NCBI GenBank assembly: GCA_028284025.1
Contig: JANQSM010000251.1
Coordinates: 1-10,781, forward strand
DNA from: Alphaproteobacteria bacterium
Lineage (GTDB): Bacteria > Pseudomonadota > Alphaproteobacteria > JANQSM01
DNA: 10,781 nt
Direction of reading: 5' to 3'
Shown here: positions 1-7,554 of the stretch, in pieces
How the letters are laid out: each line of letters opens with the position of its first letter
Position numbering within the stretch: the stretch's first letter is position 1
Notes under the pieces: generated by a model
What the model was told of the DNA's origin: nothing
Databases searched by the model: none
What the model saw: only the letters and a program-made list of their open reading frames with translations
Position numbers and translations under genes: made by a program

Positions 1-1
1 T

Positions 2-346
2 GCTAACCATTCAGAGCATCTAAAAGGCCCATCTGGACAGATTATCCCTGACCGGGTGCTAACCAAACCACCTTCAGCAGAGTTGCGTCCCGACCAAAAA
101 GATGAAGACAGTTTGCCGCCGTATGCGACCCTGGATGACATTTTGCACGGCCTGATTGAAGAAGAGCTTTCAGTAGAAGAAATCAGCAAACGTGGCTTTG
201 ACATTGCATTGGTGCGAAAAATATGGAATATGCTTAAAAAGGCTGAATATAAAAGATATCAGGCACCTCCGGGTGTAAAAATTTCAACTAGGGCGTTTGG
301 CCGGGATCGGCGCTATCCACTGACCAACGCATTTAATCAAGGATAA
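2..346 (+). CDS. nadE: Glutamine-dependent NAD+ synthetase, C-terminal part (5' end outside window)
   Basis: This is the last 114 residues of an NAD+ synthetase; the reading frame is open to the left edge, so the GTG at 56 is an internal Val codon and not the start. The enzyme makes NAD+ from deamido-NAD+, ATP and glutamine in the cytoplasm, the last step of NAD synthesis. The visible part matches the end of the synthetase domain: [20 protein letters not shown] followed by PPY is the conserved lysine/acidic loop near the active site, and the ending with [10 protein letters not shown] and FGRDRRYP is typical of the long glutaminase-fused proteobacterial form. The N-terminal glutaminase domain cannot be seen, so calling it glutamine-dependent rests on resemblance of the C-terminus. 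The stop is 9 bases before gltX, and an AGGA at about 340-343 inside its last codons can serve as the gltX ribosome site. Confidence 0.9.
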   Translation, partial: ANHSEHLKGPSGQIIPDRVLTKPPSAELRPDQKDEDSLPPYATLDDILHGLIEEELSVEEISKRGFDIALVRKIWNMLKKAEYKRYQAPPGVKISTRAFGRDRRYPLTNAFNQG

Positions 347-355
347 AGATCTGCT

Positions 356-1696
356 ATGAGTACACTTGTTAGATTTGCTCCCAGCCCCACTGGTTATTTA
401 CACGTCGGTAATGCCCGCACGGCCATTATCAATTGGCTGTTTACCATGAAGCAGGGGGGGCAGTTTATGCTACGTCTGGATGATACCGATGAAGAACGCT
501 CCACAGAAGAATTCGCCCAGGCTATTGAAGAGGACCTTTCCTGGTTAGGCTTAACCTGGCAGAAGTTTGACAAGCAGTCAGATCGTGGCGATCGTTATCT
601 TTGGGGTTTTGAGACGTTAAAGGAAAAGGGTAGACTATACCCATGTTATGAAACACCCGAAGAGCTGGATATTAAGCGCAAGGTTCAGTTGTCTCGTGGA
701 AAACCCCCAATTTATGATCGAGCAGCATTAGAGCTAACAGATGAGCAAAAGCAAAAATATGAAGCCGAAGGGCGCGTGCCGCACTGGCGGTTCAAGCTAG
801 AGGCGGGTGAAATTAAATGGCAAGACCTGGGGCGGGGAGACGCTTCTTTCCAGGCAGAAAATTTAACGGATCCTGTCCTTTTCCGGGCAGATATGAAACC
901 AATTTACATGCTTGCCTCAACCGTAGATGATATTGATCATGGTGTTACCCACGTGATTCGAGGAGAAGACCACATCACAAATACTGCCATTATGATTCAA
1001 ATTTGCCAGGCTTTGGGTGGGACTCCGCCAACATTTGCGCACGTATCAATGTTGTCCACTTTGGATGGAGAAGGTCTTTCAAAGCGCAAAGGGAGTTTGA
1101 GTCTGCGCCAATTGCGCAGTGAGGGTATTGAGCCAATGGCAATTACAAGCATGTTGTCTAAGTTAGGGACATCGGATCCTGTGGAGGCACGCTTGACGAT
1201 GGAACAATTAGTTCAAGATTTTGATATGGTGAAATTTTCTCGTGCCACACCAAAATTTGATTTGGAAGAATTGAAGAAAGTGAATGCCCGTTTAGTACAT
1301 ATGATGCCATTTGATCAGGTAGAACCAAGACTGAAACAAATGGGCATTGCTGATATTGATGAATCTGTGTGGGCTGCAATCCGGCCAAATTTAGAAAGTA
1401 TCCAGGATTTAAAAGATTGGTGGGCAGTGATTAATGGACCGGTTGATCCCAAAATTGAAGACTCTGAATTTGCTGCTATGGCAGCAAATTTACTGCCGCA
1501 AGAACCATGGGATACGGCTACATGGGGCCACTGGACACAAGAGTTAAAACAGCAATCCGGACGCAAAGGCCGGGAACTATTCATGCCGCTTCGCTTGGCT
1601 TTGACAGGAAAGGAGCATGGCCCGGAACTGGCTAATCTTCTGCCCTTGATTGGCTACGAAAAGGCTGCTAATCGCTTGCAAGGCAAACAGACCTAA
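356..1696 (+). CDS. gltX: Glutamyl-tRNA synthetase (class I, alphaproteobacterial GltX)
   Basis: It charges tRNA with glutamate in the cytoplasm using ATP. The class I nucleotide-binding motif is at residues 7-19, [13 protein letters not shown], where HVGN takes the place of HIGH. RLDDTD (40-45) and GEDHITNT (about 202-209) are conserved active-site segments, and LSKRK (241-245) is the KMSKS-loop equivalent. The C-terminal third is the alpha-helical anticodon-binding domain ending in [14 protein letters not shown]. At 446 residues it is slightly short for the family (about 470). Only one Cys (C97) lies in the region where the E. coli enzyme has its zinc site, so no zinc is expected. Many Alphaproteobacteria have two GltX proteins and make Gln-tRNA by amidation; which of the two this is, and whether it also charges tRNA-Gln, cannot be read here. 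The ATG at 356 is supported by the motif at the expected distance and an upstream AGGA. A perfect hairpin lies inside the gene at 1467-1490. Confidence 0.97.
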   Translation: MSTLVRFAPSPTGYLHVGNARTAIINWLFTMKQGGQFMLRLDDTDEERSTEEFAQAIEEDLSWLGLTWQKFDKQSDRGDRYLWGFETLKEKGRLYPCYETPEELDIKRKVQLSRGKPPIYDRAALELTDEQKQKYEAEGRVPHWRFKLEAGEIKWQDLGRGDASFQAENLTDPVLFRADMKPIYMLASTVDDIDHGVTHVIRGEDHITNTAIMIQICQALGGTPPTFAHVSMLSTLDGEGLSKRKGSLSLRQLRSEGIEPMAITSMLSKLGTSDPVEARLTMEQLVQDFDMVKFSRATPKFDLEELKKVNARLVHMMPFDQVEPRLKQMGIADIDESVWAAIRPNLESIQDLKDWWAVINGPVDPKIEDSEFAAMAANLLPQEPWDTATWGHWTQELKQQSGRKGRELFMPLRLALTGKEHGPELANLLPLIGYEKAANRLQGKQT

Positions 1697-1698
1697 TC

Positions 1699-3072
1699 AT
1701 GACGTTAAAGCTTTATAATACTTTGACACGTAGCAAACAGGATTTTACCCCAACTGATCCTGAACGTGTGACAATGTACGTGTGTGGCCCGACGGTTTAT
1801 GATTTTGCCCATATTGGGAATGCGCGTCCCGCTGTAGTGTTTGACGTATTGTTTCGCCTGTTAAGGACGGAATATGGTGTGGATCACGTGGCCTATGCCC
1901 AAAATATTACTGACGTAGATGATAAAATTAATAAGGCGCACCAGGAAACCGGAGAACCCATTGCCGATATTTCCGCACGTTATTCAAAAGCTTACTGGGA
2001 AGATATGACTGCGCTGAACGTGATGCAACCCACGATACAGCCTTACGCAACTCAACATATCAGCCAGATGATTGCCTTGATCGAAACCTTAATTGAAAAA
2101 GGCCATGCCTATGCGACTGAGGATGGCCATGTTTTGTTTTCTGTTCCTTCGATGGCAGATTATGGCTCCCTAAGCCGTTTGGATAAAGATCAGATCATTG
2201 CGGGTGCCCGGGTAGAAATTGCTGATTATAAAAAAGACCCCTCTGATTTTGTGTTGTGGAAACCTTCTGCTGATGATCTGCCTGGCTGGGAAAGCCCATG
2301 GGGCAGGGGGCGTCCAGGTTGGCATATCGAATGTTCTGCAATGGCTGCCACTCATTTGGGGCACACTATTGATATTCATGGAGGTGGGCTGGATCTGGTT
2401 TTCCCCCACCATGAAAATGAGATCGCACAGTCTACCTGCGCACATGGTGCACCACTGGCAAATTACTGGGTGCACAATGGTTATTTGACGGTGGAGGGCG
2501 AGAAAATGTCCAAATCCGTTGGTAATATTACTACGGTACGTCAGTTGCGTGATCAGGGTGTGAAAGGCGAGGTAATCCGCTTGATGTTGCTAACGGCTCA
2601 ATACCGCCAACCATTGGATTGGAAACAGAAAACGGTAGAACAATGTAAAAATATTCTGGATCGTTTGTACCGGGCACTAGAGGGCGCTGCATCGGTTGAA
2701 CCTGCATCGATAGACATCAAATCGACAAAGTTTTATGCAGCCTTGTGTGATGACATAAATACTCCAGAAGCTTTGGCCGCATTGACAGATTTGGCGGGTC
2801 AACTAAATAAGGCACCTGATAATAAAAAGCCTGCCTTAAAAGGGGAACTTCTGGCTTGTGGAGCTTTGTTGGGCGTTGTGCAACAGAATCCTCAGACCTG
2901 GTTCCAGGGCGATACCAGCGAAGATGCAGAGATTGAAAGCCTGATCAGTGCCCGCAATCAGGCGCGCGCGGACAAGGATTTTGCTGAAGCGGATCGGCTG
3001 CGTGATGAACTGGCGGATCGCGGTATTATTCTGGAAGATTCTGCTCAAGGCACGACGTGGAAACGGGCGTAA
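1699..3072 (+). CDS. cysS: Cysteinyl-tRNA synthetase
   Basis: It attaches cysteine to tRNA-Cys in the cytoplasm. The 457-residue length is normal. The HIGH motif appears as HIGN at 38-41, and the KMSKS loop is exact at 269-273. The zinc ligands that recognise the cysteine thiol are all present: C29, C212 in GWHIECSAM, and H237 and E241 in FPHHENE, which line up with C28, C209, H234 and E238 of E. coli. The C-terminus has the usual helical DALR-type region and a conserved tail with [20 protein letters not shown]. The gene starts 2 bases after the gltX stop with no clear Shine-Dalgarno site of its own, so translation is probably coupled to gltX. It is followed by two REP-like hairpins that likely end or trim the message. 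Confidence 0.98.
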   Translation: MTLKLYNTLTRSKQDFTPTDPERVTMYVCGPTVYDFAHIGNARPAVVFDVLFRLLRTEYGVDHVAYAQNITDVDDKINKAHQETGEPIADISARYSKAYWEDMTALNVMQPTIQPYATQHISQMIALIETLIEKGHAYATEDGHVLFSVPSMADYGSLSRLDKDQIIAGARVEIADYKKDPSDFVLWKPSADDLPGWESPWGRGRPGWHIECSAMAATHLGHTIDIHGGGLDLVFPHHENEIAQSTCAHGAPLANYWVHNGYLTVEGEKMSKSVGNITTVRQLRDQGVKGEVIRLMLLTAQYRQPLDWKQKTVEQCKNILDRLYRALEGAASVEPASIDIKSTKFYAALCDDINTPEALAALTDLAGQLNKAPDNKKPALKGELLACGALLGVVQQNPQTWFQGDTSEDAEIESLISARNQARADKDFAEADRLRDELADRGIILEDSAQGTTWKRA

Positions 3073-3077
3073 AGTCT

Positions 3078-3112
3078 TTCCCTCATCCTTCAACAGGCTC
3101 AGGATGAGGGAA
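3078..3112. repeat. REP-like palindromic repeat, copy 1
   Basis: A hairpin with 12 perfectly paired bases: TTCCCTCATCCT (3078-3089) and AGGATGAGGGAA (3101-3112), with an 11-base loop TCAACAGGCTC. It resembles the dispersed palindromes built on a TTCGACAAGCTCA core that occur in many proteobacterial genomes between genes. Copy 2 lies 8 bases downstream in the opposite orientation. It may protect the 3' end of the cysS message or help termination; there is no T-run directly after it on the + strand. Confidence 0.8.
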
Positions 3113-3120
3113 TAAAAACC

Positions 3121-3149
3121 CCTCATGGTGAGCTTGTCGAACCATGAGG
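3121..3149. repeat. REP-like palindromic repeat, copy 2 (inverted relative to copy 1)
   Basis: A perfect 9-bp stem, CCTCATGGT (3121-3129) and ACCATGAGG (3141-3149), around the loop GAGCTTGTCGA. Read on the - strand, its loop is TCGACAAGCTC, differing from copy 1 (TCAACAGGCTC) at two positions. In the stem, two base pairs differ from copy 1 and both partners changed together, so pairing is kept. On the + strand it is followed by TTTGTTAACAAATTTT, so it could act as a weak intrinsic terminator after cysS. Confidence 0.8.
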
Positions 3150-3179
3150 TTTGTTAACAAATTTTAAAAGACTCAATAC

Positions 3180-3929
3180 ATGATTTCTTCTCCTTCTATT
3201 ATTTTGGTAAAACCCCAATTGGCGGAAAATATTGGTATGGTGGGACGTGCCATGCTCAATTGCGGATTGACGGATCTACGTTTGGTCAAACCACGGGAAG
3301 ACCATCTGGGTAAAAAAGGGATCCGGGCCTGTGCTGGTGCAGATGATGTCATGCGAAGTGCGCAAATTTTCCCCACAGTGGCAAAGGCCGTGGCGGATTT
3401 CAATACTGTTTATGCCGCTACGGCTCGTTCTCGTGATATTGTAAAGCCAGTTCTAGGGCCTAAGGATTGCATGGCAGCAACGATAAAAGCTCATGCCCGA
3501 CAGGAAAAAGTCGCTTTTATGTTTGGTCGAGAAAAAAGCGGATTGACCAACGTGGATTTAAGCTATGCTGATGCCATCGTAACCATTCCGGTAAACCCGG
3601 CATTTTCTTCTCTTAATCTGGCGCAAAGCGTAATGGTGCTGGCTTATGAATGGTTCCAGCACACACCACAGGCAGATTCCTTTGAAATTCCGGATGGTAC
3701 GAATGCTCCCAAAGCCCGGAAGAAAGATTTATTAGCTTTTTTGGGCCTGTTAGAGAAAAATTTGGCAGAACGGGGCTTTTTTGACTCTGTTCCTGATAAA
3801 CGGCCAAAAATGGTGCAAAATATCCGGCATTTATTCCAACGATTAAGCTTAAGCCATGCGGAAATCCTAACACTTCATGGGATTATCAAAACCCTCCAAA
3901 AGCGCAAAAAAAATGACAAAAGCGTTTGA
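3180..3929 (+). CDS. trmJ: SpoU-family tRNA/rRNA 2'-O-methyltransferase, TrmJ-like
   Basis: This is a SPOUT-class methyltransferase that transfers a methyl group from S-adenosylmethionine to a ribose 2'-OH. The closest well-studied family is TrmJ, which modifies position 32 of the tRNA anticodon loop. The three SpoU motifs are present: motif 1 with AENIGMVGRAM (15-25, Asn17 and Arg23), motif 2 with FMFGREKSGLTN (113-124), and motif 3 with PVNPAFSSLNLAQSV (137-151), which forms part of the knotted cofactor site. The 249-residue length fits TrmJ, with a C-terminal helical extension rich in Lys/Arg. The ATG at 3180 gives motif 1 at the normal distance, though the ribosome site in front is poor. 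The exact tRNA target is inferred from family resemblance. Its TGA stop lies inside the -35 box of the rpsD promoter. Confidence 0.9.
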   Translation: MISSPSIILVKPQLAENIGMVGRAMLNCGLTDLRLVKPREDHLGKKGIRACAGADDVMRSAQIFPTVAKAVADFNTVYAATARSRDIVKPVLGPKDCMAATIKAHARQEKVAFMFGREKSGLTNVDLSYADAIVTIPVNPAFSSLNLAQSVMVLAYEWFQHTPQADSFEIPDGTNAPKARKKDLLAFLGLLEKNLAERGFFDSVPDKRPKMVQNIRHLFQRLSLSHAEILTLHGIIKTLQKRKKNDKSV

Positions 3930-3953
3930 CATTGGCAAAAAGGCCTGTATAGT
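3926..3953 (+). promoter_or_regulatory. Sigma-70-type promoter of rpsD
   Basis: A perfect TTGACA (-35, 3926-3931) is spaced 16 bases from TATAGT (-10, 3948-3953), with transcription expected to start near 3960, about 36 bases before rpsD. The -35 box overlaps the TGA stop of the methyltransferase gene. The -10 box is flanked by a 6-bp inverted repeat, AAGGCC (3940-3945) and GGCCTT (3956-3961), leaving a GC-rich segment just after the -10. GC-rich stretches there are common in growth-rate-regulated ribosomal promoters, which would suit this gene. Confidence 0.75.
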
Positions 3954-3995
3954 ACGGCCTTCTAGGAAAAAACGGTAGAAACTTAGTTTAAAATC

Positions 3996-4607
3996 ATGAC
4001 AAAAAGACTGAACGCGAAGAAAAAAATTACACGCTCTCTACGTGCCAATCTTTGGGGAGACCCCAAGGCGCCGTTTAATACACGTGCCTATGCACCTGGA
4101 GAACATGGCCAGCGCCGCCGTCCGCCGTCAGGCTACGGATTGCAGCTGCGCGCCAAGCAAATGTTGCGAGGCTACTACGGGAACATTACAGAGAAGCAGT
4201 TCCGCAATATTTATAAAGAAGCTTTGCGTCGCAAGGGGAATACCTCTGAGAATTTAATCGAGTTGCTTGAGCGCCGTTTGGATGCTGTTCTATATCGCTT
4301 GAAGTTTGCACCCACTGTTTTTGCAGCCCGTCAGATGATCAACCATGGTCATGTAAAGTTAAATGGCCGCAAGCATAACATTGGGTCAGCTCTTTTGGCA
4401 GACGGGGATGAAATTCAACTTTCTCCTAAAATGCAGGAAAATGAGCAGGTGATGATAGCTTTGCAGCAGGATCGTGAAGTGCCAGAGTATCTGGACGTTG
4501 ATATGAAAAAGCTGACTGGTAAATTTATCCGTGGACCTAAGTTTGAAGATGTTCCGTACCCAGTACAAATGGAACCAAACCTGGTCGTGGAATACTACTC
4601 ACAGTAA
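3996..4607 (+). CDS. rpsD: 30S ribosomal protein S4
   Basis: S4 is a primary 16S rRNA-binding protein that nucleates assembly of the 30S body and helps keep decoding accurate. The 203-residue length is typical. The N-terminal part is very basic and contains APGEHGQRRR, GYYGNITEKQFR and RRKGNTSENL. The S4 RNA-binding fold covers about 90-155 with LERRLDAVLYRLKFAPTVFA and QMINHGHVKLNGRK, and the C-terminus ends in the conserved VPYPVQMEPNLVVEYYS. The N-terminus has no cysteines, so this is the zinc-free form. As is common in this class, it stands outside the large ribosomal protein operon, and it has its own promoter overlapping the gene in front. The Shine-Dalgarno site is weak. The gene downstream points the other way. 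Confidence 0.98.
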   Translation: MTKRLNAKKKITRSLRANLWGDPKAPFNTRAYAPGEHGQRRRPPSGYGLQLRAKQMLRGYYGNITEKQFRNIYKEALRRKGNTSENLIELLERRLDAVLYRLKFAPTVFAARQMINHGHVKLNGRKHNIGSALLADGDEIQLSPKMQENEQVMIALQQDREVPEYLDVDMKKLTGKFIRGPKFEDVPYPVQMEPNLVVEYYSQ

Positions 4608-4637
4608 TCCAGAAAATTCTTAAGAAAATAAAAGCGA

Positions 4638-4928
4638 TTAACGGTCGCGGTTTTGCCGTTCTCTCGCGATTTTATTCCTATGTTCGTGGATAGCTACTAT
4701 TGCGCTGAACGCAACTGTACAGCCAAATATTGTAAGCATAAGTGTAATATTGAAATCTTCAGTATCTCCCTTTTTTCTGGCATTCTGGGCCGCAGCACCG
4801 GCACCATAATGAACAAAATTGGGTATTCCTCTTCTTGATCCGATGAAACCCATCGTTGCGGATTGTGCTTCACTTGGCGTGGATATGCTCAAAACAGCAG
4901 CAGCAAATAATGTGGGGAGTATCTTCAT
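4638..4928 (-). CDS. Small secreted/membrane protein with signal peptide and one C-terminal helix, unknown function
   Basis: I do not recognise this 96-residue protein. It begins with a convincing signal peptide: Lys2, a hydrophobic stretch at 3-16, and a likely signal-peptidase site after Ala21 (SEA|Q). A short region of about 37 residues follows (25-60) with GFIGSRRG, a Gly/Ala segment HYGAGAAAQNA and ARKKGD. A single membrane helix spans about 61-80, and the tail from 81 is strongly basic (HEHRNKIARERQNRDR). With cleavage, the middle would lie in the periplasm and the tail in the cytoplasm, consistent with the positive-inside rule. It converges with rpsD and lies downstream of a second gene of the same layout that has an internal stop (5017-5271). 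The start lacks a good Shine-Dalgarno site. Near the stop a small stem (AACGG/CCGTT) followed by a T-rich stretch on the - strand may act as a terminator. The + strand frame over the same DNA shows no family features and is rejected. Confidence 0.65.
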   Translation of the reverse strand: MKILPTLFAAAVLSISTPSEAQSATMGFIGSRRGIPNFVHYGAGAAAQNARKKGDTEDFNITLMLTIFGCTVAFSAIVAIHEHRNKIARERQNRDR

Positions 4929-4954
4929 GAAAATTGTATCCAGATAATCGGGTC

Positions 4955-4990
4955 AGGCGGATCGAGGTAGTTTTGTCTTATCGACCGCCT
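4955..4990. repeat. Inverted repeat (bulged hairpin) between the two small genes
   Basis: AGGCGG plus TCGA (4955-4960 and 4962-4965) can pair with TCGACCGCCT (4981-4990), giving ten base pairs with one bulged A at 4961 and a 15-base loop. It lies between the stop of the interrupted gene and the start of the intact small gene, both on the - strand. There is no T-run after it on the - strand, so it is not an obvious terminator; it could be an RNA processing or stability element. Confidence 0.55.
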
Positions 4991-5016
4991 CTTGCTTGTT
5001 GAGGAAAGAGCTTGCT

Positions 5017-5271
5017 TTATCTCGTTCTTACCCGATGTGAAGGAGGCCCCGCTTCTGCTAATGCCATAGAGATTGGTGGTATGGTTACAGCCAGTAGGCA
5101 GCTTGTAATAAATAAAGCGGTTACAAGGTCTCTATAATTCACTGTGGTGTTATCTGCTGCTTGTACAGATGGGGTGGTGTCCACCATCTATGAATCAAGG
5201 CCTTTTGCTGATGTTGTTGAATATGCTATCGCTGCGATAGCAAGTGTTGGAAGTAAAGCTTTTTTACGCAT
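5017..5271 (-). pseudogene. Small signal-peptide/membrane protein gene interrupted by an in-frame TAG
   Basis: Read on the - strand from an ATG at 5271, this frame gives a 27-residue signal peptide: MRKKALLPTLAIAAIAY, then STTSA and KGLDS. It then meets TAG at 5188-5190, and the same frame continues directly with ATG (5187) for another 56 codons to a TAA at 5017-5019. The second part contains a membrane helix at about its residues 21-43 and ends in the basic tail SHRVRTR. Joined, the two parts have the same order as the intact neighbour: signal peptide, short polar region with an acidic/Asn stretch, one helix, basic tail. The signal peptides are also alike (LLPTL/ILPTL). The start is well supported by a Shine-Dalgarno AAAGGG about 7 bases upstream and a consensus -35 box. 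The simplest reading is a gene inactivated by a nonsense mutation. The alternative is two tiny products, with the second made by reinitiation at the touching TAG-ATG. The family is unknown. Confidence 0.55.
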
Positions 5272-5300
5272 AATACTGCCCTTTCGAAATTTCAACAAAC

Positions 5301-5329
5301 AAAGTATCCTTAAAGGTCACACCTGTCAA
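5301..5329 (-). promoter_or_regulatory. Candidate promoter for the small-gene pair
   Basis: On the - strand a perfect TTGACA (5329-5324) is followed after 17 bases by TACTTT (5306-5301), a poor -10 match. It sits just after the purL stop and about 30 bases before the ATG at 5271, which has a good ribosome site. This suggests the small genes can be transcribed separately from the purine operon, though read-through from purL is also possible because I see no terminator between them. Confidence 0.45.
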
Positions 5330-5334
5330 GCGGA

Positions 5335-7554
5335 TTAATTTTCCATGTAATTGGGCAGCCAGCCTTCATGGGCGGTGCGTAATGCAGCAAGATCTGTAGC
5401 AAGATCTGTCCCCACTGTGAGGGTACCGGAGGCATTGGTTTTCCCTATAACCGTTGCCGGTACACCTGCCTGGGCAGCGGCTTCCAGCAGCGCGTCGGTG
5501 TTTTGGGTGGTGACTACAAATCGGGCCTGGTCTTCCCCAAACAGGAAGGTATGTAGCGGGATATTTGATTCAATTTGCAAATCAGCACCAATATTCCCGG
5601 CCAAAGCCATGTCAGCTACGGCACACAGTAGACCGCCGTCAGAAACATCATGGGCTGCTGTCAGCAGCTCTTCTTCAATGCTAAGGCGGATAAAGTCAGC
5701 ATGGCGTTTTTCTGTTGCAAGATCAACGGGTGGTGGTGCCCCTTTTTCCTGGCCTTCAATTTCCCGGAGATAAAGGGATGATCCCATCCATCCGGCAGTC
5801 TCTCCAATCAGCACAATGGTGTCTTCGGCTGCTTTAAAGTTTAAGGTCATGGCCTTGGTGATATCCTGCATCACACCAACTCCACCAATCACCGGAGCAG
5901 GAAGAATACCTTTGCCGCTGGTTTCATTATATAAAGATACATTCCCGGAAATAACCGGATATTCCAGCTCCTCACAGGCATTGCGCATGCCGCCGACACA
6001 TCCAACAAACTGACCCATAATTTCAGGACGTTCCGGGTTGCCGAAATTCAAGTTATTGGTGATGGCTAAAGGCTTGGCTCCGGTAGCAGAAATATTACGA
6101 TAGGTTTCCGCAACTGCCTGAGCACCTCCCTGGAATGGATCAGCATAACAGTATCTTGGGGTGCAGTCGGTAGTCATTGCTAGTGCTTTTTGTGTGCCAT
6201 GAACACGTACAATGGCGGCAGCAGCTTTACCGGGTCCAGCGAATGTATCAGCCATTACGGTTGAATCATACTGCTCATAAATCCAGCGTTTGGAAGCCAT
6301 GTCCGGACAGCTCATTAATTTGACAAGAGTATCAGCATAATCCGAGGGTTCTGGAATATCTTCCGCTTTGATCGTCGTTTGCGGCTTGGGGGCCACCCAG
6401 TCGCGGTCATATTCTGGTGCATTATCAACAATCACATCAACCGGCATGTCGGCAACGGTTTCACCACGCCAGGTTAAGGTAAGGTTTTTAGTGTCAGTTA
6501 CCATCTCAATGATAGAAAAATCCAGTTCCCATTTCTCAAAAATGGCGCGCGCCTTGTTTTCTGAACCGGGTTTAAGAACCATCAGCATGCGTTCCTGGCT
6601 CTCGGACAGCATAAATTCATGAGGCTGCATGTTTTCTTCACGTGCGGGGATTTTATCAAGATCAATTTCAACGCCGACTTCTCCCTTAGAGGCCATTTCG
6701 ACGGTAGAGGATGTCAATCCAGCTGCACCCATATCCTGAATCGCAATAATAGCGTCCTCCGCCATTAATTCCAGACAGGCTTCAATCAAAAGCTTTTCAG
6801 TAAATGGATCCCCCACCTGTACTGTCGGGCGCTTGGCGTCAGCGTCATCTTCAAACCCTTCAGAAGACATGGTTGCTCCCCCAATGCCGTCACGCCCGGT
6901 TTTGGATCCGACATATACAATCGGGTTGCCTACACCGGCAGCTTTAGCATAAAAAATCTTGTCTGTATCTGCGATTCCTACAGTCATGCAGTTTACCAGA
7001 CAATTACCGTTGTAAGCCTTGTGGAAGTTGACTTCTCCTCCCACAGTGGGGACACCAACACAGTTTCCATAGCTGCCAATACCTGCAACTGCACCGGAAA
7101 GAAGGTGGCGGGTAAGCTTGTTCTCAGGTTCTCCGAAGCGTAGAGCATTCAGATTTGCTACCGGACGGGCACCCATGGTGAAAACATCGCGCAAAATGCC
7201 ACCTACACCTGTGGCAGCCCCCTGGAAGGGTTCAATAAAGGAGGGAGAGTTATGCGATTCAATTTTGAAAATGGCAGCTTGTCCATCGCCAATATCAATT
7301 ACACCGGCATTTTCTCCTGGTCCCTGGATAACGTGCGGAGCTTCAGTTGGCAAAGTTTTAAGCCACTTTTTGGAAGATTTATAAGAGCAATGTTCTGACC
7401 ACATAGCACCTGTGATTGCCAGCTCCAGCGGATTGGGCGTGCGACCAAGTTGTGCATTCAAAAGGTCATACTCTTCTATTGTTAGACCACTGTCTTTAAT
7501 GGTCTGAGGACTAATATCGCTGGAATTTTCAAGATTCTTTGCCGCCATTGTCAT
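5335..7554 (-). CDS. purL: Phosphoribosylformylglycinamidine (FGAM) synthase, large ATPase subunit
   Basis: PurL catalyses the ATP-dependent conversion of FGAR to FGAM, the fourth step of purine synthesis, using ammonia supplied by PurQ. At 739 residues it is the small form, which works as a complex with PurS and PurQ, both encoded just upstream. Visible landmarks are the catalytic [10 protein letters not shown] (His55), [10 protein letters not shown] (96-105), [11 protein letters not shown] (273-283) and SESQERM (317-323) in the first half. The second AIRS-like half follows, with [19 protein letters not shown] and DVSDGGLL. Its ATG overlaps the purQ stop as ATGA, so translation is coupled. 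A second ATG two codons in (MTM) is also possible. The gene appears to be the last purine gene of the operon here. Confidence 0.98.
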   Translation of the reverse strand: MTMAAKNLENSSDISPQTIKDSGLTIEEYDLLNAQLGRTPNPLELAITGAMWSEHCSYKSSKKWLKTLPTEAPHVIQGPGENAGVIDIGDGQAAIFKIESHNSPSFIEPFQGAATGVGGILRDVFTMGARPVANLNALRFGEPENKLTRHLLSGAVAGIGSYGNCVGVPTVGGEVNFHKAYNGNCLVNCMTVGIADTDKIFYAKAAGVGNPIVYVGSKTGRDGIGGATMSSEGFEDDADAKRPTVQVGDPFTEKLLIEACLELMAEDAIIAIQDMGAAGLTSSTVEMASKGEVGVEIDLDKIPAREENMQPHEFMLSESQERMLMVLKPGSENKARAIFEKWELDFSIIEMVTDTKNLTLTWRGETVADMPVDVIVDNAPEYDRDWVAPKPQTTIKAEDIPEPSDYADTLVKLMSCPDMASKRWIYEQYDSTVMADTFAGPGKAAAAIVRVHGTQKALAMTTDCTPRYCYADPFQGGAQAVAETYRNISATGAKPLAITNNLNFGNPERPEIMGQFVGCVGGMRNACEELEYPVISGNVSLYNETSGKGILPAPVIGGVGVMQDITKAMTLNFKAAEDTIVLIGETAGWMGSSLYLREIEGQEKGAPPPVDLATEKRHADFIRLSIEEELLTAAHDVSDGGLLCAVADMALAGNIGADLQIESNIPLHTFLFGEDQARFVVTTQNTDALLEAAAQAGVPATVIGKTNASGTLTVGTDLATDLAALRTAHEGWLPNYMEN

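Noticed and set aside
56..58. GTG as the start of a separate 96-residue protein
   Set aside because: The frame is open to the window edge, and the residues before it continue the NAD+ synthetase sequence ([14 protein letters not shown]).
454..460. Run of seven G in gltX as a phase-variation tract
   Set aside because: It encodes a plain Gly-Gly in an essential housekeeping gene with the frame intact, so switching would not be tolerated.
4653..4838. A + strand frame of 61 codons over the small signal-peptide gene
   Set aside because: The - strand frame has a clear signal peptide, helix and basic tail, while this one is a Cys-rich jumble without these features.
5188..5190. The TAG as a pyrrolysine or programmed read-through codon
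   Set aside because: No pylT/pylS genes are seen in the window, and TAG followed immediately by ATG in frame is explained more simply by nonsense mutation or reinitiation.
5144..5338. A + strand frame of 64 codons over the interrupted gene
   Set aside because: It is the complement of the signal-peptide and promoter region on the - strand and has no coherent features.
5654..5668. Palindromic GCTGCTG T CAGCAGC in purL
   Set aside because: It reads through codons for Leu-Leu-Thr-Ala-Ala with almost no room for a loop; coding repetition of GCA/CTG explains it.
5351..5773. A 140-codon open frame on the + strand opposite the end of purL
   Set aside because: It is antisense to the strongly conserved PurL C-terminus. 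Its Ser/Ala/Pro-rich product shows no family features and has no ribosome site.
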